From Solicoccozyma terricola (Eukaryota; Basidiomycota; Tremellomycetes; Filobasidiales; Piskurozymaceae), in assembly GCA_001600875.1 (NCBI GenBank), contig BCLD01000007.1, forward strand, positions 623,290 to 687,289: 64,000 bases of DNA. The letters are read 5' to 3'. Under the pieces are notes generated by a model, which was not told the DNA's origin, did not search any database, and saw nothing but the letters and a program-made list of their open reading frames with translations. Numbering within the stretch: the stretch's first letter is position 1; each line of letters opens with the position of its first letter. Shown here piece by piece: positions 22,286-33,951 of the stretch. A program made the translations under genes and the position numbers.

Positions 22286-23965
22286 TCATGCCAGATTGAT
22301 GTCGTTAAGGGCACAGCAGACCGCCGCGCTGCAAGACCGACCCCCCGAAAACAAAACGAAAAGTCAAGATAAAAGTCGACATGGCAAATCAAAGAGGAGA
22401 CTCACCGATGATGCCCACTATACTGCCTTACCGTCTCTCCTGAATTGAGATCCCACAACCTAGCCACATGATCCGATGAAGCTTTTTGATCGCAATCCAT
22501 CAGTCTCACTCTATATCTCGACATGGACCTCGAACTCACCCGTTACTAGATATGCCGAATCCGCACTAAAAGCAGCATCCCAAACCCATCTCTGGTGGCC
22601 CTGCAATACCCGTTCAAGTTTATACTCGTAATTCTCCGTAGACCAGATTTTCACCGTCGTGTCGGCCGAACATGTTGCGAGATGTCTTAGGTAGGATGAT
22701 ATTAGGACATGTCCCCGAGTTCGCGTGAAAATTGCGGCAACCGGCAACTCACTTTGTGTCAGGCGAGAGAAGACATCGTGTGAGGTACTTTGGATGAGCG
22801 TTGAACATGGTGACAGGTTGAAGATCGACTAGATCTCTCGTCTGCTTGATCTTCCAGACATAGCAATTCCCCTGATTCCTCACTCTCTCGTCAGCCTTTT
22901 TTTTTTTCAAGGATCAATGAAATCACAGGTATTCTTTCACATACCTTGTTATTCCCAGCTACTAAGGTGCCACCATCACTAGCAATCGTGACGCTCCTAA
23001 TCGGTACATCCTCCGCCGGTACGAGTTCATGCGTACATGAATTCTCACCCAGATCCCAGATTTTGACCGATCCGCTTTGATCGCATGAGATTATTTCACC
23101 TTGATTAGGGTGGACGACGACGTCGTTGACAGGGGAGCCTTGGTAGTAATCTCGTTGAATCCCGGATGTTCTGAAGGTGATTGGCGGGTGAAGTGGGTTG
23201 GGGACGTCGATGAAGAATCAGTTATGATGGTCCTCAGCGGTATTGGAATAGGGTTTTTCTCACCTAGTATCCCAGATTTTGATCGATCCGTCCTCACTGC
23301 CTGTTGCCAACCATTTCCCTTCACAGTGGAAAGCAACAGCCGTGATATTGCCGGTATGTGATTCCAAGGTAGCAATCTAAAGCAGATGAAAATCATCATT
23401 CAGCAATGAAGTTACGAGGTTAGATCCAGGCATTCAGTGAAGAGGACGCACCGGGTTATTAGATCCTCTATCTGTAATGTCGTACAACCTTCGACAGCAA
23501 GCATCCAACCATGAGCGATCACAGAATAACCTGCCGTCGACCAGATGGACTCACCTAACAGCATTATGTCCAGCAGCAGCTAATATCCGTTTATCCGGTG
23601 ATATTGCCAGTCTATTGACTTGTTTCTGTTATGTGGGGTTTCGTGACCGGTTATGAGCTCTAGATACGCGGCCACACTGAAGCCAAAGCGAGGGAGGGGT
23701 GGTTGCTGCAGTGCCTCACCCAATGTGGTTGCTGATTAATAGTTCTCCCACATATCCCACTCCAAGCTTCCCAAAAGCGAATGGTATGATCATCTGGGTG
23801 TTGATCACAAGGTTCCATTAGATCAAACCGCTCGAGCTGTCAGGTTATAAATCGCGTAAAGTGTGCCTCACATCCAGCTGTGACGAGGATAACGCTCATA
23901 TCTTGCTGTTGCTGAGGTTGAGCCGGTGCTTGGCCCGGTGGCAAACTGGGAGGTTGGCCACTCAT
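22286..23965 (-). CDS. LST8: LST8, WD40 subunit of TOR complexes
   Basis: Spliced exons reproduce the Lst8 order: [154 protein letters not shown] and a final VCCALND. Seven WD40 blades are present. Lst8 stabilises the TOR kinase domain in TORC1 and TORC2. A Pro/Gln-rich leader beginning [11 protein letters not shown] precedes MSVILV; I used that ATG (23963-23965). About eight introns. The last exon is short and ends NLA with TGA at 22286-22288. It diverges from YIP4. Confidence 0.95.
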
Positions 23966-24305
23966 GGTACGGCGGGGAGGAGCGGGGTGGGATGGTGATG
24001 GTGTTGTCTGTGAGACGGAGGTGGTTGTAGATGGGTGTTGGATGGATGGTGATGGGCTGCGGGGTTGATGCAACCTCACTCATCGTTCATCCCATCGTCC
24101 ACGTGACACCAATCGGGAGTGATAGCTCGTAGAGTGAGCTATGGAGGACACCATCACCTTCCCCCCTCACACAACGACCAACCCACTACGCTCTCCATCA
24201 CATCTCCTCTGTGTAGCGTCGAAGAACCAGCTACCCGGTCTGCTACCACCACTTCTGCCCGCCAGAGGAATCGTTCGTTCACCACCACATCTCCAGTGAC
24301 GCGCC
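23966..24305. promoter_or_regulatory. Divergent intergenic region LST8 / YIP4
   Basis: 340 bp between divergent starts. The LST8-proximal part can be read as a longer LST8 N-terminus (from 24083), but its Ser/Pro-rich composition looks like 5' UTR. No clear element is seen. Confidence 0.35.
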
Positions 24306-25881
24306 ATGGCCCATCAGTACGAGCTTCCCAGTTCATCCGCCGACGCACACCATTTCATGTACGCTTCGTCATGTTACTTTCACTCGTCTACATCCTGCTA
24401 ACGGCTTTAAACCGGTACCCTTCCTCCACCAGACAAGCAGACGACGATGATGTCGACGATTTATCTTTTGGTAAATCCATACCATCCGGACAGTCAAGGC
24501 AATCCGCTCCAGCGACTGGATCAGGCGTTTCCGGAAGGATAGGATCTACACCTGGTAGTACTAGGACGGAGAGATGGGGTGGTATGAAAATGGAGACGAG
24601 GGTGGGTTCCTCGGTAACGTTGGTAATATATTATATTAATACCCTAGCGTTCTGATTCGATCACGTCACGAATCTCCCTCAGTACACCGGAGAAGATACA
24701 TTGGATGAACCAGTATCCAAGACCATCGTACGTGCTTGGTCTCGAACAAATCATCGATATCAACCTAACAATCCGTGTGTCTTGATATTAGATGCGAGAC
24801 CTCTCATCTATCTATTCCAAACTCCTACAAGTCCTCTACCCTCCGAAAGCAGGAGGTTCCAATGAACTCCTTCGTGAATGGGATTTATGGGGTCCGTTGG
24901 TTATTTGTTTAGCTTTAGCTATTATTCTGAGTTTGGATGTGAGGGAATTCTTTTTTTTCTTCTTTACAATCCCTTGGCGTCAAGGGGTTTCATATCTGGG
25001 GAAAATGTGTTGCTGATGTGGGTTTTTTCGAATGGGCGCTGCTTCGGCGGGGTTTAGTCCGCACCGGATCAGTCGATTCAGGTCTTTTCATTGGTCATCT
25101 CCTTGGTGACGATTGGGTCGGTGATAGTTACTGTCAACGCAAAGCTGCTCGGTGGAAGAGTGTGAGTGGTGAAACAGATGGTGGTTGGGGAACTGGATGA
25201 TGTGATTCCGTGATTCCCGTGATTCCATTTGGAAGATGGGAGGGACGGAGTCGTAGAATTTGAGAATGGTGATCGAGGGAGACTTTGACGAGAGGGTTTT
25301 CTGCGATACTAATGAGGGTAGTGAGAGTCTTTTGTCTGGCGAGAGAATATGACTGCGGAGAGCCGCGTCGATCGCCGGACGCTGGGGAGTATGGGTTGAG
25401 GCACTTCTCCTATACGATATTCACGCTGGTCATTTTTGAGAAATTGATGCATTGTCTCCTTCTCCCTCCCCTCAGATCGTTTTTCCAATCCCTGGTGAGA
25501 CTTATTCTTCTCTCCACCACCCTCTATGCAACACATAGTACTGACCCCCCTGTCCTGCACTGCACTGCACTGCACAGTGTGTCCTGGGTTACTGCCTCTT
25601 TCCTCTTTTACTCGCGTCCATCGTCGCGCTCGTGCTGCATAACCTGTTCATCAGGGTACCAGTCAGTTTGGCTGCGTGGGGTTGGTGTGTCTGGGGTGAG
25701 TGATAGCTTGAGCAGAAGAAAGAGGAAAAAATTCGGAACTTTAATGTTCGACAAATGACCACATGCAGCATCGATGAATTTCCTAGGCGGCACTCGATTA
25801 GCAGAGGATAGGGCGTTCTTGGCTGTTTATCCTCTCTTCCTTTTCTACTTTGTCTTTAGTTGGATGATCATGATTCAATGA
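24306..25881 (+). CDS. YIP4: YIP4/YIPF6-family Golgi membrane protein
   Basis: Exon 1 (24306-24358) encodes MAHQYELPSSSADAHHF. Splicing to 24433 gives the acidic QADDDDVDDLSF linker. Later exons carry YTGEDTLDEPVSKTI, MRDLSSIYSKLLQVLYPP, EWDLWGPLVICLALAIILSL, APDQSIQVFSLVISLVTIGS, VNAKLLGGRVSFFQSL, VLGYCLFPLLLASIVALVLH, LAAWGWCVWA and SMNFLGGTRLAEDRAFL. These are the Yip1-domain blocks in order with five membrane segments. Family members act with Rab GTPases in ER-Golgi traffic. TGA stop at 25879-25881. One intron holds a short CTGCA tandem repeat at 25556-25576. Every splice phase closes correctly, so the model is well supported. Confidence 0.92.
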
Positions 25882-26409
25882 TTGTTTCCGTAGGGGGGTA
25901 GTAGTTAGTATGTTGCAAAAAATGTGATGCATGTTATGCCGATCCGGATCCCGGCACCACCGCCGTCCTATCCCCTGCGCCATCCGTCGGAAGCTGATGC
26001 GGGAGTACTGGTGGAGCACTGGAGCACTTGGGCACAGCTGGGGGTACAGCATTCGTCCGTCTCGGGTGACTGGGCTGTATCTCATATCCTCTGTCCCGGT
26101 ATCTTCTCGTCGTCCACCATAGGAGAAGGCGAGACTTCTCTGGCGACACAACGCCCCAGTTCGATCGTTGCTCGTCCATCCCTACACACGCCGCAATGTC
26201 AGCTGCGAGTCCGAGAGGTGATACATATCAGCCAGCTCGATCTAACAGCTCTCGTCGGTCACGAACAGACTCAGACTGGATCGTCAACGACAGTCCTTGA
26301 AGTCAACCAACCGAGTTCCAACGTCAGTCTCCTCTGGTCGTCGTCGAAGACTTCAAGGCTCTGTCCCATCCCGTCTCCCTCTCCTGCAGAGCACGTCCTC
26401 GACCACACA
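25882..26409. other. Upstream region of second Zn2Cys6 gene, open in frame
   Basis: This 528-bp interval is free of stop codons from 25924 in the frame of the downstream gene, so it could encode a 160-residue N-terminal extension. Composition is unremarkable and no family motif is seen, so I treat it as 5' UTR/promoter with that alternative open. Confidence 0.3.
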
Positions 26410-29400
26410 ATGTCCTCTCACCCTACACGACGATACCCATCCTACTCTTCCATTGCACCGACACCACTACTACCGCCGACGGTACATCCTCACGCAACCA
26501 GCAATCCGTCCTTGGCATATCCGCCGGATGTACTGAACTATGGTATGCGAACCGGTGCCCCATCAATCCTAACTTATCCTCATCAATCGTACATTTATGA
26601 TTCAACCAACCATCGAGATCAATGGACGGCTACTGCTCCTTCGTCAAGTGGACCAATTCGGTCTATGAATTCTTATCAACCACCTACCAGCTCCCGACCT
26701 CCTCACGAAGGAAAGAAAAAGGGTCGCACTCAATTCTCAGCATGTAGACAATGTCGCTCTAGGAGGGTCAGATGTGATTTAAGAGAGAAACAAGATATTT
26801 GGGATAGATTATATGGTGATGGCGATGATGAAGGAGTCGAGGTACGACAAGTAAACAAAATTCCGTCTGGTGTGGAAGGGAGAAAGAGGGATCAGTTGAG
26901 TTGTACTAATTGCACAGAGAGGCAACAGAGTTGCATGTGAGTGGGGGAGAGGAGGGGGGGGGGGGGGGGNNGTTTNNTTTGGGGAAAGGAAATTACGAGT
27001 AGGCAGCTGACGACCCTTTGACCGTGAACTCTCAAGAGATACCTTTGCAGATATCAAAGCAGCAAGACAGACCAAGAAGACGGTGATGAAACGGATGTCG
27101 ACGGAAGAGTCCAACATTGCGGGCGTTGGAGCAGGGATTGCGTCAAGCTTGACGTTGTTGGGGACTGAGGTGAATGGAAGTCTGCATCTCAACCCTTCGC
27201 CGTCTGAATCACCTGGCGATGGCAACTATGTTGGGGAATCTTCAAAAACGCAAGCTGCGTATTTCTCGGATCGGTCTCTGCAACATGTTCACCACCATCA
27301 ACAGCATCATCTGCATCAACCTTTACGACCACCGCTCAATCGTCAATTGTCCCTTGCGTCTAATCAACAGTCCAGTCCGGATGAAATGCCCATCATGACA
27401 CCTTTCGGCGCTTCGTTCCCTCTCCCTCTCATCTCTAAGCCTGTTGTCCACCAATCCCAACCACAAGCTTATCCAGCTCCAATAATTAATGGATGGGAGC
27501 CGCCGTATTTGTCAATCTCCAACGACAGTACTCGTACATTTCATCCGAGGCATGGAACCTCGGAAGCAACGCCTCGCTACGATTCTCCAGCAATCACACA
27601 TTACCCGATGGAGCAACAGTCTGCACCACTACCACCGCCATATCAATCAGCGACTGTCGTCCAGCGGTCCCTCCCAACCGGTCCTGTGCTCTCCGACACT
27701 TCTCGAACCGTCCACTTGGCAAATCCACAACAATACATCGTCAACGAAAGACCGTTGTCGCTACCGCTGCCGCTGCCACTCCCAGAACCTCTCCCTTATT
27801 TCCCAGATGCAATTGATACTGTTGATCAGGAGCTAGTGTCTATACCAGAGTTGACGGCATCTTTCTTGCAAAGTCCATTTTACCGGCGATTTCATATTCA
27901 AAGTGAGTCAAGGAAAATTGTCTATCCTGGGAGGATTCTGCAAACTGACTATTTGCGCTCGTCGATCATCAGGACCGATCATTGACCCAGATGACTTTGC
28001 GACCCGATTCCTCTCCACAACCCCGCCTTCCTGTAGCAACCTCGGCAATCCTGGCTTCATACTGTGCCACGTTCTATATGCGTGGGCGTGTTCCTACGGC
28101 GTGAACGAAGCCGGTCAATTGGACGTAAACGATGACGAGCAAGCGGATGTCATAGTACCTGCTATAAATCAGGACACATTGGCTCGTCAAGCGAGAGAGC
28201 GCTCGAGGAATTTGAGGAAACATAAAACTAATGCAGTGGTGAAGATGATCTTGAGGGAGATTGATGATGCAACGATCATGAGAAGGCAGACATGGGATGG
28301 GGTCAGATGCCTGTTACTGATTTTGCCACTCACGGAATGTGAGTCTGTCAATGTTTGATATGCGGCGACTATGGCTGATGGTTTTTGGCGACCTTTGTCT
28401 AGATGTCTCAACCCCAATGGAGCGTCTGGCAATGTATGAATGCGCTATTGCACAGGTCTTCTCCATGTGTTCCCTGTCGGCAATGAACTATGATGGGTAT
28501 CTCGGCAATGCGGGTGGTCCCAACAACGAGATGATCAGGATCAGATTGTATTGGTACAGTTTCGTGCATGAGGGTGAGCAGTAAGAAAGGACATCTGGAA
28601 CACGGTGTGCTCAAGCTGACGCAAATCACTATAGGAATCACGACCGGTCTGAAGGGAGGCAGACTTGTTCTGTACGTATCAGTTTTGAACATCAGACCCC
28701 CTGCGTCGGTGCGCTAATCGTCAACAATGTACAGTGACGAGGAGGATCTAGAAACGTTCCACGCTACTTTACCGCACGGCTGGCAACTCGTTCGAGGGAC
28801 TCGCAGATACCAGAGCGCCGCAAGGTTGGCTACAGCGCCAATCCGCTTAGCGGTGAGTATTGCCCAAGGTGTCTTTGTTCTCGCAAGATGTATTTGACTA
28901 ATCCTGCGCTACTACGCTAGATGGCCTGTCGCCTTATTCACAAAGCACTGACGGGGCCGAAAGCCAGGCGCCGGGAGCAGGTTAGCAAGGAGGCCATGTA
29001 TGAGGCTTGGGAAGGTGAGTGGCGCAGCACGCCGTTACTTGGCGAAGGCGTGTTTTGACAACGCCCGTGTCGTTGCACAGCCCTTGAACAGTGTTGGCTA
29101 GAGTTCGACAACATCGCCTCAATGGAGCCGAGTCCAACCTTGCAAAAGGAGGATATCGTTCGGTTCTCCGATGGTTGGGTAAGGAAGAAGGAAGACCTCG
29201 ACGGCCCGCCGGTGGCTGACTCCCCGCATCCATGTAAACAGAAAATCTTCATGTTTGAGGCCCAGAACATTTGCCGTGAAATGCTGTCCCATCGACTACA
29301 GCACAACGTCACTCTCCCCAAACCCGAAGCCTTTTTCTCCGATCTATCAATGGGAGAAGCGGAGGAGACTGAAACCTCCGCGAATCGGAGAACCATCGAA

Positions 29401-30193
29401 CAGCTTCATGAGATTTCGAGGGCGAAATGCAGGGATCTGACTGGACAGATCTTGAGAATCGTCAGGAAACATGTAGGAAGTACATTTTTCCTCTACGACG
29501 CATCATTGGTCCGAGGTAAGCAGTTGTTGATGTCAAAAGTTCTATCTTGGCATGATCCTCATGCGTTACTTTCCTCTGTCTACAGATGGAACTTACTATA
29601 CCGCGATGTTGCTGGCAAAGGAGGACGGCACGGAGGAAGATATCGCCGTATGTCTGCAGGCCCTCTCGGAGATGCGGTGGGGTTTCGCGAAGACGGCAGA
29701 GCGATCAGCAAAGTGAGTAGTGTGGGGGTAAGAAGAGGGCAATTCATACTCCCTTTTGACTAACAAATCCTCCCGCAGACTCCGGGAAAGATGGAACTCT
29801 CGCAATGGCGACTTCTCTCAAGGCAGCGCGCAGGCCTACGCGTATGCCTCTCAAAACGGTACTCCCGAAGGCCATCCAGCTTCCAGCTTAGGTGGAATAT
29901 CCGGAGCAATTATGAGCACTACCGCTTCTCAATCGAGTACCGCGTCGCCTGCCTCTTCTCTTCCGCCTGCAAGCTCTATCATCGATGATCTTTCGATCTC
30001 GGGACTGGGAGCCAATCCGAGCGGATGGTATCCGTTGGCGGACACGGCGAGTTTGTCGGCTAGCGCGACGGATTGCATGAGAATGCAGGAGGGTATGATG
30101 GGCGATGGAATGTATGCTCACGAGTTCGGATCTTTGGACGGTGTTGGCTCTAGAATTTATCAAGGACAAGGAATTCATCAAGGGTTTTTATGA
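26410..30193 (+). CDS. Zn2Cys6 transcription factor with long inter-cysteine loop
   Basis: Start MSSHPTRRYPSYSSIAP was chosen at the first Met after a weakly coding leader. The cluster reads FSACRQCRSRRVRC, then a 42-residue insert, then LSCTNCTERQQSC. All six cysteines are present but the loop between Cys3 and Cys4 is far longer than the usual handful of residues. After an intron containing a G tract and unresolved bases (26954-26976), the linker DTFADIKAARQTKK follows, then a long His/Pro/Gln-rich part, a C-terminal domain with WQLVRGTRRYQSAARLA and RLIHKALTGPKARRRE, and a Ser-rich tail ending YQGQGIHQGFL (stop 30191-30193). About ten exons. The target is unknown. The mid-region is weakly like the fungal-specific factor domain. 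Confidence 0.85.
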
Positions 30194-30873
30194 CGGTATT
30201 TTGGGGGTATTGGTCTTAGGAAGTAGAGGATGGGTGTACTTTGTTCATTGTAGAAAGACGTCGACGAATACTAGACGTCAGGCACCCATGTTGTGCATCC
30301 TTGTACGTTATACAGTGACATAATTTGCGATCCTATTGAAAGTCAACCGACCTTTGCCATTTGAGCCGTAGTGTCATCAGAGCAAGTGTTTTAGCAACTT
30401 GTGAGGGAAAAGTGGCGACAAAGGGCAAGAATGTCGAATTCGTCTGCAAAGTCGCCTGTCAAGACGTTTCCAAAAAATGACCTAGACCACACACCACATT
30501 CGAGGCGGCCTTGACTATCTGCCATGACGGCCGATGGATCGGCAAGGCCAGTCCGAGAGGTTTCTAGAACCGGCATGCCTCCAGGGAAGATAGCGACCTT
30601 CTGCCACGGTTCGTTGGCGTCTCGGGGGATGGAGGAATGCTTTTCTGGGATCGGGAGGATGGCATCTATCACATACATGATGATTTTATACTAGAGCAGT
30701 GGTGTGACGGATTCCATTCCGACTCTGAACAAACAATGCGCCAAAAGTAAAAAGAAACCCCCTTGAGGATGAGACGTCAAGGGAGAAACAAATTGGGTAC
30801 ATAAAAAGAAAGACAACAAACAAGAACCCCCGGTTGTGGCTGTCTAAAAGCGGATAACTCTATCACATCCTCA
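30194..30873. other. Intergenic region with one weak reverse-strand ORF
   Basis: 680 bp between convergent genes. A 95-codon open frame on the minus strand (30391-30678) begins MYVIDAILPIPEKHSS. Its composition is protein-like, but no homology is recognised and no introns are needed, so it may be a small gene or chance within a 3' UTR. Confidence 0.25.
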
Positions 30874-31897
30874 TCAATTTCCGTCTGTGTCCATCAAAAC
30901 TTCGTCTCGGTCTCCCGTCTCCGCATCCATCGCCTCCTTCCATCTCTCCTTGTATACTTTCGTTTGTTTCAATGCCTTTCCCATTTCGATTTTTGATTTC
31001 TTCGTATACGTCCATTCTTCACATCTACGGATGGCTTCTGGGAGTGATACCCATTCTCGTTGACGTTGGGATTGTTCGAGCCTGTGTGGATTAGGTTTGG
31101 GAATTGGAAGGGAAGTCAGTGTGATGATGATGGAGTGGGGAATGGTGCTTGAGGTGATTTTGATTTTAAAAATGAGATCTTTGAGATTCTGTTGAGAGGT
31201 CCGAAGCCCCAGTGGATGACTTTTGTGCGCCATCGCCACACCAACGGACCTTGCCCAGAACGTCTGGCGAACACCATGAAGCGCGTCTGCACTCACCAAT
31301 TCTCATCCAACTCGTCCTTCGTAATTGCAATTTCAAAGATGTAATACTGTATCGTCCTCTGTTCATCTTTTGTCAGACATGTGTCTTGATAGATTGGTTG
31401 GAGGTCGGATGGGATTTGAGGGTTGAGTGGGGTGCCAGCTGATGGGAAAAAAGATTGCAGAAGGAGAATGATAAGGTGGATGCCCAGTCGTTAGTCAGTG
31501 GCACCGGAAAAAAAAAACAATGACCTCACACGACCCCCGCTCGCGATCACCGAAAACTCACCTTCCTCATTCGATTCTCTAATCGCAGCTTGAACAAGAG
31601 TTTCACCCTTCTCCAATCCACCTTTCGGAACTACAAGACACCATTTCAAAACCCAATTCCCACGGCCATCACATCACCACATCAGCTTCGTCAGACCCCT
31701 TGGCACCTCGCACCACTCTCACTCCTTCACTCACAGATCCACTTTGTGCTATGTTTCCTACTGGTAATCATCAACACGTGTCCTGTCGCCTGATCTACGG
31801 GGATAGCACAGCATACTATGCGGGTGGAGCCTGATGGGGGTTTGATGGATGACGAAGAAGGGGTGGAGGAGGTTGACGGTGGATGGGAGGCTGACAT
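30874..31897 (-). CDS. DDP1: Nudix hydrolase, diphosphoinositol-polyphosphate phosphatase (DDP1/APS1) type
   Basis: Start MSASHPPSTSSTP, then STRIVCCAIPVDQ and HVLMITSRKHSTKWI. After an intron comes VVPKGGLEKGETLVQAAIRESNEE, followed by a further intron. This is the Nudix box GX5EX7REUXEE with all metal-binding glutamates. The C-terminal exons contain a SQRQREWVSLPEAIRRCEEW segment and end MDTDGN with TGA at 30874-30876. The pattern TSRKH..WI.PKGG is that of the Ddp1/Aps1/DIPP subgroup, which cleaves diphosphoinositol polyphosphates, diadenosine polyphosphates and polyphosphate. It is cytosolic or nuclear and short, as usual for this subgroup. It diverges from TRM7 across 221 bp. Confidence 0.9.
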
Positions 31898-32118
31898 GGT
31901 GGTGTGCTGTTTGCAAGGGCTGTTGGAGCAGCTGGAAGACAGAGCGCGCCATGGGTCTTTGGGAAGGGGCAATTACGTAATCAATAGCGGGCAGTCGCCA
32001 CTCACACGTGATAGTCCAACTTTGAATTGTCAACAGAAAAGTAGGAAGGGAGGGTGCCGCCCATACCACCGTTCTCAAGTCATCATCATCCTCCTCCTCA
32101 ACCTCTTCGACCACCACC

Positions 32119-33461
32119 ATGTCCCGCTCAACGGCAGACAAACGGGACGTCTACTACAGACTATGCAAGTATTCGTCGAGTCTCGTTCCGGCCTGTTCCA
32201 GCGCCTCCGAACCTAGCCTCTTACCTCCCAACTGCTCATACCCATCCAGGTAAATCATCAGGCTACCGTGCCAGATCCGCTTTCAAACTCCTCCATCTCG
32301 ATGAACAATTCGATCTATTCAGAGGTGTTGAGATAGCTTGTGATTTATGTGCTGCACCTGGATCTTGGTCACAAGTTCTTTCCAGGAAACTCTCGTATGT
32401 CCCTTGACTCTCATTCCCATTTTCCCATCCACCATCTCCAGTCATTTTCTAAATCCGCAACGTGACACCACCCCCCTCTACCAGTCTCACCAAAACCGGC
32501 CAATTACCTAAAATCATATCCATAGATCTCCAACCTATGGCACCACTACCAAACACCACCATCCTCTGTGGAGATATCACACTGCCACAGACGGTGGAGA
32601 GGATGTTGAATGCTATGGAAGGGAAAAAAGCTGACTTGGTCGTTTGCGATGGAGCGCCTGAAGGTGAGACGGAGGCTGGGTGTTTATTCGAAAGAATGGG
32701 ATTATCTGAAGCTGATTTGGTTTGAATTGCGGCGGTGGTGTGTGTGACTAGTCACTGGAGTGCATGACATGGATGCTTATCTCCATTCCCAACTCTTGCT
32801 GGCCGTGAGTCGAGTCTCAATCACCATCTTCTTTTCATCCTTTCTTTCTCAGACTACTAACCCACTTTTACCTACACCTCCACCGAAACAGGCATTCACA
32901 TTATCATTACCTCTTCTCTCCCCATCCGCAACTCTGATCTTCAAATTCTTCACATCTCCTACAGATCCACACGGTGACATACTCGTTTCATCTCTTCGCG
33001 GCTTCTTCGAATCGCCTCCATTCACCCAGTCTTCCTTGTCTGCACGAGGTGAACTGGAGTTACAAGGAGCGAAAGAGGGAACGTGTGATGTTCGTGGATA
33101 CGACAAATTTGGAAGAAGAGGTGGTGTCTGGGTATCGAAACCTAGAAGTAGTAGAGCTGGATCTGCCGGTAAGTTCTTTTTGAATTGTTTGCTGGTAGTC
33201 AGTGCTTGAGAACCTCACATCACAAGACACTCAAACCACTTATTTTTTTAACACGTTGTAGAGGCGTTCCTCGTTTGTAGGAACTTCAAACCCCTAGCTG
33301 GGGGCGGACTGGATCTAACGCAGTTGGATATGGGGAAACCGTTGTCGTTGAATTCGTTTGATATTGGGGACGGTCATGAAGATGATGAAGATAAAGAGAA
33401 AGAAGAGGAGAGGAAGAGATGGGAGATGGTCAAGAAGTTTACGATTGGGGATTTGGCATGA
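32119..33461 (+). CDS. TRM7: TRM7 tRNA 2'-O-ribose methyltransferase (FtsJ family)
   Basis: Exon 1 (32119-32164) gives [15 protein letters not shown] and the first base of Cys. A GC-AG intron (32165-32249, 85 nt) restores [20 protein letters not shown]. Subsequent blocks are [18 protein letters not shown] (SAM binding), [35 protein letters not shown] and, across an intron, [13 protein letters not shown]. The FtsJ catalytic tetrad K-D-K-E is intact (SAFK, VCDG, IFKF, SAEA). Trm7 methylates ribose at positions 32 and 34 in the anticodon loop of tRNAs such as tRNA-Phe, together with Trm732 and Trm734. The C-terminal tail is acidic and Lys-rich and ends TIGDLA with TGA at 33459-33461. Confidence 0.93.
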
Positions 33462-33951
33462 CTGTCGGTTGACGGTTGACAACTGGAGCGGAAAAGGACT
33501 AAGCGTTGACGGGGACTTGCTTTTGTTTGGTTGTATAAAAGATACGGAGATATGATAATGGATGTTTTGGGAAACGATCAGATATCAGATACCAAAAGAC
33601 CCGACCCCGAGTTGTTACAGTCTTCTTATTAACCCCTGAATTCCACCTTGAAGCACGTTACAATGGTAAAAAACAAAAACATGACAAGAAAGAAAGAAAG
33701 CACGGTACAGATATCCATTCATCGCAGGGGTTCGGCATTCAGAGCATTCGTGAGAGAAGGTATTGGTTCACAGAGTCGGGAGGTTTTTTTTTTCGTTGTT
33801 CTCTTGTTGTTCGTCTCGAGATGGGGTTTGGAGGTTGATTTTCGTTCTCGAAATGAGGTTGGGAGTAGATGTGCGTAAAGATGTTTTGAATTCTTGGATG
33901 TTAGTGTTGCGTTCGGGGGTTCGTACTGTCGCTGCCCGACCATTGCACTCC
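33462..33951. other. Convergent 3' intergenic region
   Basis: 490 bp between the stops of TRM7 and the ARID gene. It is T-rich with some A-rich patches, presumably the two 3' UTRs. No coding signal is seen. Confidence 0.4.

Noticed and set aside
24359..24432. Membrane-helix-like peptide (MLLSLVYILLTALN) in a long open frame upstream of YIP4
   Set aside because: It is the in-frame translation of YIP4 intron 1. Splicing 24359-24432 gives a family-like N-terminus with correct phase.
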